Shown: positions 54,067-63,273, numbered from the stretch's first letter. The stretch: 64,000 bases of DNA from Streptomyces sclerotialus (GCA_000719105.1 JODX01000025.1:14080-78079); one strand, 5' to 3'. A program made the numbers and translations. The notes: generated by a model not told the origin, from the sequence alone.

Positions 54067-55043
54067 CCGCTGAGAAGATGGCACTGGCCAAGGCGATCAA
54101 CGAGTCGCTGCGCACGGCCCTCGAGGCCGACCCGAAGGTGCTCGTCATGGGCGAGGACGTCGGCAAGCTCGGCGGTGTGTTCCGGGTGACGGACGGCCTG
54201 CAGAAGGACTTCGGCGAGGACCGGGTGATAGACACGCCGCTGGCCGAGTCCGGCATCGTCGGCACGGCGATCGGCCTGGCCCTGCGCGGCTACCGCCCGG
54301 TGGTGGAGATCCAGTTCGACGGTTTCGTCTTCCCGGCGTACGACCAGATCGTCACCCAGCTCGCGAAGATGCACGCCCGCTCGCTGGGCAAGGTCAAGCT
54401 CCCCGTCGTGGTCCGCATCCCCTACGGCGGCGGCATCGGCGCCGTGGAGCACCACTCGGAGTCCCCGGAGGCGCTGTTCGCGCACGTGGCGGGCCTGAAG
54501 GTGGTCTCGCCGTCGAACGCCGACGACGCCTACTGGATGATGCAGCAGGCCATCCAGAGCGACGACCCGGTGATCTTCTTCGAGCCGAAGCGGCGCTACT
54601 GGGACAAGGCCGAGGTCAGCCGCGAGGCGATCCCGGACCCGCTGCACAAGGCCCGCGTCGTGCGGGAGGGCACCGACCTCACGCTCGTCGCGTACGGGCC
54701 CATGGTGAAGCTGTGCCAGGAGGTCGCGGACGCCGCCGCCGAGGAGGGCAAGTCCTTGGAGGTCCTGGACCTGCGCTCGGTCTCCCCGATCGACTTCGAC
54801 GCGATCCAGGCCTCGGTGGAGAAGACCCGCCGGCTGGTCGTGGTGCACGAGGCGCCGGTGTTCCTCGGCTCCGGCGCGGAGATCGCCGCCCGGATCACCG
54901 AGCGGTGCTTCTACCACCTCGAGGCGCCCGTCCTGCGGGTCGGCGGCTACCACGCGCCGTATCCGCCGGCCCGGCTGGAGGAGGACTACCTGCCGGACCT
55001 GGACCGGGTGCTCGACGCCGTCGACCGCTCGCTGGCGTACTGA
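54063..55043 (+). CDS. bkdB: Branched-chain 2-oxoacid dehydrogenase E1 beta subunit (second operon)
   Basis: A 326-aa E1 beta subunit. GEDVGKLGGVFRVTDGL and AESGIVGTAIGLALRGYRPVVEIQF match the E1 beta family, and EHHSESPEALFAHVAGL carries the conserved active-site His pair. The C-terminal transketolase domain ends LDRVLDAVDRSLAY. It is 11 bp before bkdC and likely one transcript. Confidence 0.94.
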   Translation: MTAEKMALAKAINESLRTALEADPKVLVMGEDVGKLGGVFRVTDGLQKDFGEDRVIDTPLAESGIVGTAIGLALRGYRPVVEIQFDGFVFPAYDQIVTQLAKMHARSLGKVKLPVVVRIPYGGGIGAVEHHSESPEALFAHVAGLKVVSPSNADDAYWMMQQAIQSDDPVIFFEPKRRYWDKAEVSREAIPDPLHKARVVREGTDLTLVAYGPMVKLCQEVADAAAEEGKSLEVLDLRSVSPIDFDAIQASVEKTRRLVVVHEAPVFLGSGAEIAARITERCFYHLEAPVLRVGGYHAPYPPARLEEDYLPDLDRVLDAVDRSLAY

Positions 55044-55054
55044 GGGAGAGGGTC

Positions 55055-56521
55055 GTGACGACGATGACCGAAGCGTCCGTTCGCGAGTTCAAGATGCCGG
55101 ACGTGGGCGAGGGGCTCACCGAGGCCGAGATCCTCAAGTGGTACGTCCAGCCCGGGGACACGGTCACCGACGGGCAGGTCGTCTGCGAGGTGGAGACCGC
55201 GAAGGCGGCCGTCGAGCTGCCGATCCCCTACGACGGTGTCGTACGGGAGCTGCACTTCCCCGAGGGCACCACGGTCGACGTGGGCACGGCGATCATCGCG
55301 GTCGACGTGTCCGGCGGCGCCCCCGCCGAGGAGGCGTCCGCCGCCCCGGCCGCCCCCGCGCAGAAGGCGGTCCCGTCCGAGCCGGAGGCGCCCCAGGGCC
55401 GCAAGCCGGTCCTCGTCGGGTACGGGGTCGCCGAGTCGTCGACCAAGCGCCGTCCCCGCAAGGGCGCCACCCGGCCCGCGGAGCCGGCTCCCGCGGACAC
55501 GCCGTACGACGCGGACACCGCGCTCCAGGGCGTCCAGGGCGAGCTGAACGGGCAGAACGGGCGCGGTGGCACCCGGCGCCCCCTGGCCAAGCCGCCGGTG
55601 CGCAAGCTGGCCAAGGACCTCGGGGTGAACCTGGCGACGGTGACACCGTCCGGCCCGGACGGGATCATCACGCGCGAGGACGTGCACGCGGCGGTGGCGC
55701 CCACGGCGGCTCCGCAGCCGACGACCGCGGTGCCCACGGCCCCGGCGCCGGCCGCGCCGCAGTCCGTTCCCGCGCAGCCCGCCCCGGCCGTGACGACGCC
55801 CGTGGTGTCGTACGACGCGGTCCGTGAGACCCGGGTCCCCGTCAAGGGCGTCCGCAAGGCGACGGCGGCGGCGATGGTGGGCTCGGCGTTCACGGCACCG
55901 CACGTCACGGAGTTCGTGACGGTCGACGTGACCCGCACGATGAAGCTGGTCGAGGAGCTCAAGCAGGACAAGGACATGCAGGGGCTGCGGGTGAACCCGC
56001 TGCTGCTCATCGCCCGGGCCCTGCTGGTCGCCATCAAGCGGAACCCCGAGATCAACGCCTCCTGGGACGAGGCCAACCAGGAGATCGTGCGCAAGCACTA
56101 CGTGAACCTGGGCATAGCGGCGGCGACCCCGCGCGGCCTGATCGTGCCGAACATCAAGGACGCGCACGACAAGACGCTGCCGCAGCTCGCCGAGGCGCTC
56201 GCCGAGCTGGTGTCCACGGCCCGCGAGGGCAGGACGTCCCCGGCGGCCATGCAGGGCGGCACGATCACCATCACCAACGTCGGCGTCTTCGGCGTCGACA
56301 CCGGCACGCCGCTCCTCAACCCCGGCGAGTCCGCGATCCTCGCCGTCGGCGCGATCAAGCTCCAGCCCTGGGTCCACAAGGGCAAGGTCAAGCCCCGGCA
56401 GGTCACCACGCTGGCGCTGTCCTTCGACCACCGTCTGGTCGACGGGGAGCTGGGCTCCAAGGTGCTGGCGGACGTGGCGGCGGTCCTGGAGCGGCCCAAG
56501 CGGCTGATCACCTGGTCGTAA
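55055..56521 (+). CDS. bkdC: Branched-chain 2-oxoacid dehydrogenase E2 acyltransferase (second operon)
   Basis: About 488 aa from GTG 55055, with GGAGAGGG upstream (ATG 55064 is an alternative). The lipoyl domain (about 5-85) carries ETAKAAVE; a Pro/Ala-rich linker leads to the subunit-binding domain (PPVRKLAKDLGVNLATVTPSG). The catalytic domain has DHRLVDGELGSK. A long Ala/Pro/Thr linker (about 215-255) separates the domains, longer than in the first operon. E3 is not encoded nearby. Confidence 0.94.
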   Translation: MTTMTEASVREFKMPDVGEGLTEAEILKWYVQPGDTVTDGQVVCEVETAKAAVELPIPYDGVVRELHFPEGTTVDVGTAIIAVDVSGGAPAEEASAAPAAPAQKAVPSEPEAPQGRKPVLVGYGVAESSTKRRPRKGATRPAEPAPADTPYDADTALQGVQGELNGQNGRGGTRRPLAKPPVRKLAKDLGVNLATVTPSGPDGIITREDVHAAVAPTAAPQPTTAVPTAPAPAAPQSVPAQPAPAVTTPVVSYDAVRETRVPVKGVRKATAAAMVGSAFTAPHVTEFVTVDVTRTMKLVEELKQDKDMQGLRVNPLLLIARALLVAIKRNPEINASWDEANQEIVRKHYVNLGIAAATPRGLIVPNIKDAHDKTLPQLAEALAELVSTAREGRTSPAAMQGGTITITNVGVFGVDTGTPLLNPGESAILAVGAIKLQPWVHKGKVKPRQVTTLALSFDHRLVDGELGSKVLADVAAVLERPKRLITWS

Positions 56522-56564
56522 GCCGCCACGGCGACACGTACGGACGTACTGCGCCTGTACGACG

Positions 56565-56599
56565 AGAGGGGCCTGCCGGACTTCCCGGCGGGCCCCTCT
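56565..56599. terminator. Bidirectional terminator after bkdC
   Basis: A 15-bp stem with one T-G wobble (56565-56579 with 85-99 of the same hundred) and a 5-nt loop, between bkdC and the convergent DD-transpeptidase gene. Confidence 0.75.
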
Positions 56600-56627
56600 G
56601 CCGTGCGCGGCCGAGGACGGCTGCCGG

Positions 56628-57503
56628 CTACAGCGACGCGAAGCCGTAGTTCAGCAGCTTCTTGGCGTCCGACGTGCGGTTGGCGGCCGACGACGACGTC
56701 AGCACGGCGCCCACGACCGTCTTGCCGTTGCGGGTGGCGGCGAAGACGAGGCAGTACTTGGCCAGGGAGCCCGAGCCGGTCTTCACACCGATGGTGCCGC
56801 TGTACTCGCTGAGCAGGTTGTTCGTGTTCGACCAGTTCATGTAGCGGTAGCCGCCGCTCTTGGTCGTCACCTTCTGCTTGGTCGACTTGGTCTTCACGAT
56901 CGTGCGGAACGTGGAGGACTTCAGCGCGTTGCTGGCGAGCTTCGTGAGGTCGCGCGGTGTCGAGTAGTTCGAGCCGTTGCTGATGCCGTCGAACGAGTCG
57001 AACTTCGTGTTGGTCATGCCGAGGCTCTTGGCGGTGCTGTTCATCTTCGAGATGAACGACTTCACCCGCGCCGTCTGCGTCGAGCCGGAGCCGAACTTGT
57101 CGGCGAGCGCGAACGCCGCGTCACAGCCCGACGGGAGCATCAGCCCGTACAGCAGCTGTCGGACGGTGACCTTGTCGCCGACGATCAGCCGGGCCGAGGA
57201 GGCGCCGTTGCCGACGATGTAGTCGCTGTACGACTTCTTGATCGTGACCTTGGCGTCCAGGTTCAGGTTCTTCTGGGACAGCACGACCTTGGCGGTCATG
57301 ATCTTCGTGGTGGAGCCCGTGGCGCGCTTGGTGTCCGCCGACTTGGTGAACAGGCTCTTGCCGTTGGCGTTGTTCATGATGAACCCGCCCTTGGCGTTGA
57401 TGGTGGGCTTTGTGGCGGCCTGCGCGGGAGCCGTGCCGAGGGCGCCGCCGACGACCAGCGCACCGGTGGTCATGGCGACGGCGGCGGCTCTGCGGACCTT
57501 CAC
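56628..57503 (-). CDS. Low-molecular-weight DD-transpeptidase, K15 type
   Basis: A 291-aa precursor from GTG 57503, a length that equals the Streptomyces K15 enzyme; a TTG at 57524 is an alternative start. The signal peptide runs to about 29 (VVGGALGTAPAQA-A). Motifs: STTK at Ser64-Lys67, SGC at 125-127 and KTG at 241-243. The second motif has Cys where most PBPs have Asn, a known K15 feature. K15 is a strict DD-transpeptidase in vitro that cross-links peptides and is inactivated by penicillin. It is secreted and acts on peptidoglycan. A 14-bp dyad lies about 90 bp upstream. Confidence 0.93.
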   Translation of the reverse strand: MKVRRAAAVAMTTGALVVGGALGTAPAQAATKPTINAKGGFIMNNANGKSLFTKSADTKRATGSTTKIMTAKVVLSQKNLNLDAKVTIKKSYSDYIVGNGASSARLIVGDKVTVRQLLYGLMLPSGCDAAFALADKFGSGSTQTARVKSFISKMNSTAKSLGMTNTKFDSFDGISNGSNYSTPRDLTKLASNALKSSTFRTIVKTKSTKQKVTTKSGGYRYMNWSNTNNLLSEYSGTIGVKTGSGSLAKYCLVFAATRNGKTVVGAVLTSSSAANRTSDAKKLLNYGFASL

Positions 57504-57732
57504 GCCCTGTATGCCGGTTATCAAGTTGAGTACCCCGATTACGTCAAATGTCTGTGGAGTGCGGCCACTTGGCTCCGGAGGTACGGCCACTGGGCAGTGG
57601 CATGGAAGGGCCGCTTCTCGTGTGACACGTAAGTAGCACGGAAGGTTGTGCGAATGCTGGGAGGAATGGGGGCGGGATCCCGGTATGTGGACGAGCGCCG
57701 TCACGCGTACGTGTTGTATCTATCCTGTGGGC

Positions 57733-58461
57733 ATGCCTTCCGCCCCGCCCTCGTCACCACCTCCACCCGCTTCCGCACCCACACCGGCACCCGTATCCAC
57801 ATCCGCGCCCGCGTCCGCGCCCGTGAAGCAACCACCCGCCGCCGACCGCGTCTACACCCACGTCAAGCAGGGCGTGCTGGAGCGCCGCTACGAGGGCGGC
57901 ACGCTGCTCACCGAGGGTGAACTCGCGGAGGCGGTCGGGGTGTCCCGGACCCCGGTGCGCGAGGCGCTGCTGCGCCTGGAGGTCGAGGGGCTGATCAGGC
58001 TCTACCCGAAGAAGGGCGCCCTCGTGCTGCCGGTCTCCGCCCAGGAGATCGCGGACGTGGTGGAGACCCGCCAGCTCGTCGAGGCACATGCGGTCCGCAA
58101 GACGGTCCCCGCCTCACCGCAGCTGATCGCCCGCCTGGAGGAGCTGCTGGAGCAGCAGCGGGCCCAGGCCGCGGCGGGGGACTTCGCCGCCGCCGCCGTC
58201 ACCGACCGCTGCTTCCACGCCGAGATCGTCCGCAGCGGCGGCAACGAGATCCTCTCCCGCCTCTACGACCAGCTCCGCGACCGGCAGCTGCGCATGGGCG
58301 TCGCCGTGATGCACTCCCACCCCGACCGGGTCACCAAGACGCTCGCCGAACACCAGGAGATCCTCGAGGCGCTGCGGGCCGGGGACGCCGACGCCGCCGT
58401 GGACCTCGTCCACCGGCACGTCAGCTGGTTCTCCCACCTGGCCCGGGGGGAGGTCCGATGA
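57733..58461 (+). CDS. GntR family transcriptional regulator, FCD domain
   Basis: A 242-aa regulator from ATG 57733. Residues 1-35 are an odd Pro/Ala/Ser tract. The wHTH (about 38-95) has GGTLLTEGELAEAVGVSRTPVREALLRLEVEGLIRL, and the FCD ligand domain (about 110-235) has the metal-ligand Asp and His set (DRCFHAEIVRSGGN; EHQEILEAL; VDLVHRHVSWF). It is translationally coupled to the MFS transporter (ATGA), so it likely controls transport of an acid or sugar-acid substrate. Confidence 0.9.
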   Translation: MPSAPPSSPPPPASAPTPAPVSTSAPASAPVKQPPAADRVYTHVKQGVLERRYEGGTLLTEGELAEAVGVSRTPVREALLRLEVEGLIRLYPKKGALVLPVSAQEIADVVETRQLVEAHAVRKTVPASPQLIARLEELLEQQRAQAAAGDFAAAAVTDRCFHAEIVRSGGNEILSRLYDQLRDRQLRMGVAVMHSHPDRVTKTLAEHQEILEALRAGDADAAVDLVHRHVSWFSHLARGEVR

Positions 58462-59789
58462 GCCTCTCCAAGGACTCGGCGGCCCGGACCTCCGGACTGC
58501 CCGGGGACCCGCCCGGCGGCGGACGCGCGATCGCGATCTGGAGCATCGGCGTCTCGGTCTACTTCGTCGCCGTCATCTTCCGTACGTCGCTGGGGGTCGC
58601 CGGCCTCGACGCGGCCGACCGCTTCCATGTGAACGCTTCCGCACTGTCCACCTTCTCGATCCTCCAGCTGCTGGTCTACGCGGGCATGCAGATACCCGTG
58701 GGCCTGCTGGTCGACCGGCTCGGCACCAAGAAGGTGCTGACGATCGGCGTCGTGCTGTTCACGGTGGGACAGCTGGGCTTCGCCCTCTCCCCCACCTACG
58801 GTCTGGCACTGGCCTCGCGCGCACTGCTGGGCTGCGGTGACGCGCTGACGTTCATCAGCGTGCTGCGGCTGGGCACCCGCTGGTTCCCGGCCCGGCGCGG
58901 CCCGCTGGTCGCGCAGCTCGCGGGGCTCGCGGGCATGGCGGGCAACCTGGTGTCGACGCTGGTGATCGCACGGCTGCTGCACGGGGTGGGCTGGACGGCG
59001 GCGTTCGCGGGCAGCTCGGCCCTGGGCGTCGTGGTGCTCGTCCTCATGGTGCTCTTCCTGAAGGACCACCCGGAGGGACACGAGCCGGATCCGGTTCCGC
59101 ACCAGGGGGCGGCGTACGTGCGGCGGCAGATCGCGGCGTCCTGGCGGGAGCCGGGCACCCGGCTGGGACTGTGGGTGCACTTCACCACCCAGTTCCCGGC
59201 GATGGTGTTCCTGCTGCTGTGGGGCCTGCCGTTCCTGGTCGAGGCGCAGGGGCTGAGCCGGGGGACGGCCGGTGAGCTGCTCACCCTGATCGTGCTGTCG
59301 AACATGGTCGTCGGCCTGGTGTACGGGCAGGTCATCGCCCGGCACCACAGGGCGCGGCTGCCGCTGGCGCTGGGCACGGTGCTGGCCACGGCGACCGTCT
59401 GGGCGGCCACGCTGGCCTACCCCGGGGAGCACGCGCCGATGTGGCTGCTGGTGGTGCTGTGCGTGGTGCTCGGTGCCTGTGGTCCGGCCTCGATGATCGG
59501 CTTCGACTTCGCCCGCCCCGCCAACCCGCCCGAGCGTCAGGGCACGGGCTCCGGCATCACCAACATGGGCGGTTTCGTCGCCTCCATGACGACGCTGCTG
59601 GCGGTCGGCGTGCTACTGGACGCCACCGGGGACGACTACCGCATCGCCTTCTCGTCCGTCTTCGTGCTGCAGGCCCTGGGTATCAGCCAGATGCTCCGGC
59701 TGCGCGGACGCGCGGTCCGCCGCGAGCGCGAGCGCCTGGTGGCGAGCCGCGTGGAGACGGTGCATGTACCGGTGGGACGACAGGCCTGA
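58458..59789 (+). CDS. Major facilitator superfamily transporter
   Basis: A 443-aa transporter with 12 predicted helices. The MFS loop 2-3 motif is GLLVDRLGTKKVL, and RALLGCGDALTFISVLRLGTRWFP is the motif near helix 5. GFDFARPANPPERQGTGSGITNMGGF is in the second half. The start overlaps the GntR stop. Substrate is not identifiable from sequence; the FCD regulator points to a carboxylate. Confidence 0.9.
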   Translation: MSLSKDSAARTSGLPGDPPGGGRAIAIWSIGVSVYFVAVIFRTSLGVAGLDAADRFHVNASALSTFSILQLLVYAGMQIPVGLLVDRLGTKKVLTIGVVLFTVGQLGFALSPTYGLALASRALLGCGDALTFISVLRLGTRWFPARRGPLVAQLAGLAGMAGNLVSTLVIARLLHGVGWTAAFAGSSALGVVVLVLMVLFLKDHPEGHEPDPVPHQGAAYVRRQIAASWREPGTRLGLWVHFTTQFPAMVFLLLWGLPFLVEAQGLSRGTAGELLTLIVLSNMVVGLVYGQVIARHHRARLPLALGTVLATATVWAATLAYPGEHAPMWLLVVLCVVLGACGPASMIGFDFARPANPPERQGTGSGITNMGGFVASMTTLLAVGVLLDATGDDYRIAFSSVFVLQALGISQMLRLRGRAVRRERERLVASRVETVHVPVGRQA

Positions 59790-59865
59790 CAACGGGCCTG
59801 ACAGCGGACGTGACGAAGGACGTGACGTGACGAGGGACGTGACAACGGGCGTGACGACGGGCGTG
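59783..59865. repeat. Degenerate GTGACGACGGGC-type tandem repeats
   Basis: About six imperfect copies of a 10-12 bp unit (gacaacgggc, gtgacgaaggac, gtgacgacgggc) directly after the MFS stop. Confidence 0.5.
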
Positions 59866-59902
59866 GCCGCTGCCGAACGGGCACCGGCTGCCCCGTCGCC
59901 GG

Positions 59903-60727
59903 CTACACCGTCACCGCGAACGACCGCAGGATCGCCGCGATGAGCTGGGCGTCGCCCTCACCCTTGATCCGGTCGGCCACCGCGGCGGGGGTCACCCGGC
60001 CGCAGGCCAGCCGGACGTAGGTCTCCCAGTCGAGGGCGATGGTGGCGGCGGGGCCGAGCGCGGGGGTCGTCTCCAGCGTGCCGCGGCCCTGGATGTCGAC
60101 GCGGACGGTCCGGAGGAACTCGATCGGTCCGTGCACGTCGAAGACGATCGCCGAGCTGCGCGGCGCCTGCGCGTCCTCGGCGACCACCTTCGGCAGGACG
60201 GAGAGCAGCTCGTCACGGACGACGTACGCGCCCGGCGAGTCCAGGTTGCCCGGGCGGCCGAGCGCCGTGCGCAGGTCCTGCTCGTGCACCCAGACGTCGA
60301 ACGCGCGGTTCCGCATGGCCTGCTCCAGGGTGAGGTCCACCCCCAGGGGGCCGCGCACCTTGGTCTCCGGGTCCCGCGACTCGTTCCGCAGCTGCCGGTT
60401 GCGGCGGATGATCGTGTACTCCAGCTCGGAGGTCATCTCCGGCGCCGTGTGGTGGCGGCGGACGTCGACCTGCATCTCCATGTAGCGCTGGTGGTCGTTC
60501 TGCACGTGGTAGAGGTCGCGCGGCAGCGTGTGGATGGGGCGCGGATCGCCGAGCATCTCGCAGTCCATGCCGATGACGTGGGAGACCACGTCACGCACCG
60601 ACCAGCCGGGGCACGGCGTCCGGCGGTTCCACTCGCCCTCCACGAGCGGTGCCACCAGCTCGGATATCGCGTCCACGGAATGGGTCCAGGCATCGGCGTA
60701 GGGCTGGAGAGTGGGATGCAGACTCAC
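59903..60727 (-). CDS. Maleylpyruvate isomerase-fold family protein
   Basis: A 274-aa protein from GTG 60727 with GAGGGG upstream. The N-terminal DinB-like/maleylpyruvate isomerase N domain (about 15-150) has LVAPLVEGEWNRRTPCPGWSVRDVVSHVIGMD with His/Asp residues for metal binding, and VHEQDLRTAL. The C-terminal part (about 165-270) is an SCP2-like sterol-carrier domain. Many actinobacterial members use mycothiol as cofactor, but the reaction of this one is not known. Confidence 0.85.
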   Translation of the reverse strand: MSLHPTLQPYADAWTHSVDAISELVAPLVEGEWNRRTPCPGWSVRDVVSHVIGMDCEMLGDPRPIHTLPRDLYHVQNDHQRYMEMQVDVRRHHTAPEMTSELEYTIIRRNRQLRNESRDPETKVRGPLGVDLTLEQAMRNRAFDVWVHEQDLRTALGRPGNLDSPGAYVVRDELLSVLPKVVAEDAQAPRSSAIVFDVHGPIEFLRTVRVDIQGRGTLETTPALGPAATIALDWETYVRLACGRVTPAAVADRIKGEGDAQLIAAILRSFAVTV

Positions 60728-60913
60728 GGAACGGGACCCCTCGGGCGGTCGGTACACGGGCAGTTGCGGCCGGCGGTCGGCGGTGTCGGCGGTCGGTGGG
60801 AGTCGTGGAACGGGGGGACCCCCAAGTTACGCTGATGCGAGGCACCCCGGCAGTGCTTTCGTGTGACGATCGTAGGCCCGTGTGGACGGCTCGAATGTCA
60901 GGACGGTGGTAGT

Positions 60914-61744
60914 GTGCGCGCTTCGCTCATCCAGATCGACGTAGACGAGGGCGAATCGGTCGATTCTCGTCGACAGCGTGCAGCTGCCCTCGTACGGGAA
61001 CAGGCCGAAGCCGATCTCGTCGTCCTCCCGGAGCTGTGGACCACCGGCGCCTTCGCCTACAAGGCGTTCGCCGACGGGGCGGAGCCGCTCGAAGGGCCCA
61101 CCTTCGAGGTGATGTCCAAGGCCGCGAGCGACGCGGGCGTATGGCTGCACGCGGGCTCGATCCCCGAGCGAGCGCCCTTCGTCGGCGGTCCCGGAGACGA
61201 CTCCGCGACGGGCGACGGCCCGCTCTGCAACACGTCCCTCGTCTTCTCCCCCTCCGGGGAACTGGCCGCCGCCTACCGGAAGATCCACCGCTTCGGCTTC
61301 GACAAGGGCGAGGCCGTGCTGATGGCGGCGGGCACGGAACTGGTGACGGTCCGGCTGCCCGAGACCACCATCGGCGTGGCGACCTGCTACGACCTCCGCT
61401 TCCCCGAGCTCTTCCGCGGCCTCGTCGACGCCGGGGCCGAGACCCTGGTGATCCCGGCGGGCTGGCCGGAGCGCCGCCGCTCCCACTGGACGCTGCTGGC
61501 CAAGGCCCGGGCGGTGGAGAACCAGGCGTACGTCCTCGCCTGCGGAACCGCCGGGACGCACGCGGGAGTCCCCCAGGCGGGCCACTCGATCGTGGTCGAC
61601 CCCTGGGGCGAGGTGCTCGCCGAGGCGGGCCCCGGGGAGACGGTGCTCACGGTGGAGTTCGACCCGGCGAAGGTGGCGACGACGCGCGAGCAGTTCCCCG
61701 CGCTGAAGGACCGGGTGCTGGGCCTGGAGCCGCCGCGTCGCTAG
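60914..61744 (+). CDS. Carbon-nitrogen hydrolase (nitrilase superfamily)
   Basis: A 276-aa amidase from GTG 60914 (VRASLIQIDVDE). The catalytic triad is complete: Glu40 in LPELW, Lys123 in YRKIH and Cys158 in VATCYDLRFPELF. The single-domain form matches omega-amidase/NIT-like enzymes that hydrolyse small amides. Substrate is unproven; omega-amides such as 2-oxosuccinamate are typical. The stop overlaps the convergent regulator stop by 3 nt (CTAG). Confidence 0.9.
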   Translation: MRASLIQIDVDEGESVDSRRQRAAALVREQAEADLVVLPELWTTGAFAYKAFADGAEPLEGPTFEVMSKAASDAGVWLHAGSIPERAPFVGGPGDDSATGDGPLCNTSLVFSPSGELAAAYRKIHRFGFDKGEAVLMAAGTELVTVRLPETTIGVATCYDLRFPELFRGLVDAGAETLVIPAGWPERRRSHWTLLAKARAVENQAYVLACGTAGTHAGVPQAGHSIVVDPWGEVLAEAGPGETVLTVEFDPAKVATTREQFPALKDRVLGLEPPRR

Positions 61745-62751
61745 CCACGACCGCTCGCGCGCTGCCGGCTGTGGTCGTCGACGGGCGCCGGCCCGAAGCG
61801 CCGCCGGTACGCCGACGGGCTGAGCCCGGTCTCGCGCCGCAGCCGGGCCCGTAGATTCGCTGCCGTGCCGAGGCCGCTGCGCGTCGCCACCACGTCCAGC
61901 CGCTCCTCCCCGCGCTCGATGAGCCGGCACGCCAGCGCCACCCGCTCCCGGGTGAGCCAGGCCAGCGGGGTCGTACCGAGCTGGGCGCGGAAGCGACGGT
62001 GGAGCGTGGCCGGGCTGATCGCCGCTCGGCCCGCGAGGTCCGCCACGGTCAATGGTGTGCCGAGCCGCTCCTGCGCCCACGCCAGCAGCGGGGCCAGCGA
62101 CTCGTCGGGCACCTCGGGCACGGGCCGTTCCACGAACTGCCGTTGCCCGCCGTCCCGGTGGGCGGCGAAGACCAGCCTCCGGGAGACCGCGTTCGCGATC
62201 TCGGCACCGTGGTCGTGGCGGACCAGGTGCAGTCCGAGGTCCAGGGCGGCCGCACTCCCCGCCGCGGTCAGCACGTCGCCCTCGTCCACGAAGAGCACGT
62301 CCGGCTCCAGGTGCACCTGCGGATGCAGTCGGCGGAAGGAGTCGGCCCAGCGCCAGTGAGTGGTGGCGCGGCGCCCGTCGAGCAGTCCGGCTTCCGCGAG
62401 AGCGAAGGTTCCGGTGCAGAAGCTGACGACACGGGCCCCGCGCGCGTGGGCGCGGCGTATGGCGTCGAGCACGGGCGGGCGACGCGGGACGACGTTGTCC
62501 GGACGCCCTGGGACCAGCAGGGTGTCCGCCGTGTCCACGGCCTCCAGACCCGCGACTCCGGTGAGAGTGAAGAACCCGTGGTTCATCCTCACGTCCGGCG
62601 TGGGCGCGCACAGCGTGAGCTCGTACAGCGGGTCGGGCAGCCCGAGTTCGGGCCGTGGAAGCCCGAACAGCTCGGTGGCGACGCCCATCTCGAACGGATT
62701 GGTGCTCTCGTCGACGATGACGACGACCCGGTGCGAGGATCGTTGCGGCAT
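61741..62751 (-). CDS. GlxA family AraC-type transcriptional regulator
   Basis: A 336-aa protein with an N-terminal DJ-1/PfpI-like domain (about 10-195) and a C-terminal AraC HTH pair (about 225-320; LTVADLAGRAAISPATLHRRFRAQLGTTPLAWL and SGLGTAANLRARLRRETGLSPSAYRRRF). The nucleophile-elbow region VVSFCTGTFALAEAGLL retains a Cys but the family is mostly non-catalytic. It is divergent from a cupin gene with a 17-bp dyad in between; the effector is not known. Confidence 0.92.
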   Translation of the reverse strand: MPQRSSHRVVVIVDESTNPFEMGVATELFGLPRPELGLPDPLYELTLCAPTPDVRMNHGFFTLTGVAGLEAVDTADTLLVPGRPDNVVPRRPPVLDAIRRAHARGARVVSFCTGTFALAEAGLLDGRRATTHWRWADSFRRLHPQVHLEPDVLFVDEGDVLTAAGSAAALDLGLHLVRHDHGAEIANAVSRRLVFAAHRDGGQRQFVERPVPEVPDESLAPLLAWAQERLGTPLTVADLAGRAAISPATLHRRFRAQLGTTPLAWLTRERVALACRLIERGEERLDVVATRSGLGTAANLRARLRRETGLSPSAYRRRFGPAPVDDHSRQRASGRG

Positions 62752-62762
62752 GTGCGATTTCT

Positions 62763-62779
62763 AGCACTCGTACGGTGCT
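62763..62779. promoter_or_regulatory. Dyad between the GlxA-type regulator and the cupin gene
   Basis: AGCACTCGTACGGTGCT is a 17-nt imperfect palindrome (one mismatched pair) in the 51-bp space between the two divergent starts. Probable operator for the regulator. Confidence 0.5.
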
Positions 62780-62802
62780 TTCGGGCACCCCAGGATGGGC
62801 TC

Positions 62803-63198
62803 ATGGAAATCGATCAGCCCGTGTCCCTGCATCAGGCCCTGGCCTCCTTCGACGCCCTCTGGAGCCCTCGCATCGTCACCACCGTCAACGACTACGACGT
62901 CCGCGTCGCCAAGGTGGCCGGCGAGCACGTGTGGCACGCGCACGACCACACGGACGAGTTCTTCCTGGTGCTGGACGGCGAACTGCACATCGCCCTCCGG
63001 GAGCCGGCCGGCGAGCGGACCGTCGTGCTCTCCAAGGGTGCGGTGTTCACCGTCCCCCGCGGCACGGAGCACCGGCCGAGCGCCCCGGACGGCGCCTCCA
63101 TCCTGATGTTCGAGCCGTCCGGGACCCTCACCGTCGGCGACCGTCACGACGAGGTTCCGGACCATGTGGACGCGACGACGGGGCACGCGCTGGACTGA
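62803..63198 (+). CDS. Cupin domain protein
   Basis: A 131-aa single cupin from ATG 62803. The beta-barrel metal site is in HVWHAHDHTDEFFLVLDGELHIAL, with three or four His and a Glu, and PRGTEHRPSAPDGASILMFEPSG follows. The fold suits a small metal-dependent dioxygenase, isomerase or sensing role. Divergence from the GlxA-type regulator suggests that gene controls it. Confidence 0.88.
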   Translation: MEIDQPVSLHQALASFDALWSPRIVTTVNDYDVRVAKVAGEHVWHAHDHTDEFFLVLDGELHIALREPAGERTVVLSKGAVFTVPRGTEHRPSAPDGASILMFEPSGTLTVGDRHDEVPDHVDATTGHALD

Positions 63199-63215
63199 GG
63201 AGGCGCCGCACGGAT

Positions 63216-63244
63216 ACGGGCGGCGGCGTTGTGCCGCCGCCCGT
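63216..63244. terminator. Terminator after the cupin gene
   Basis: A 12-bp perfect stem (ACGGGCGGCGGC, 63216-63227 with 63233-63244) around a 5-nt loop. It is between convergent genes. Confidence 0.7.
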
Positions 63245-63273
63245 CCCGTCACAGCGGGTAGGCCGACGGCGGT

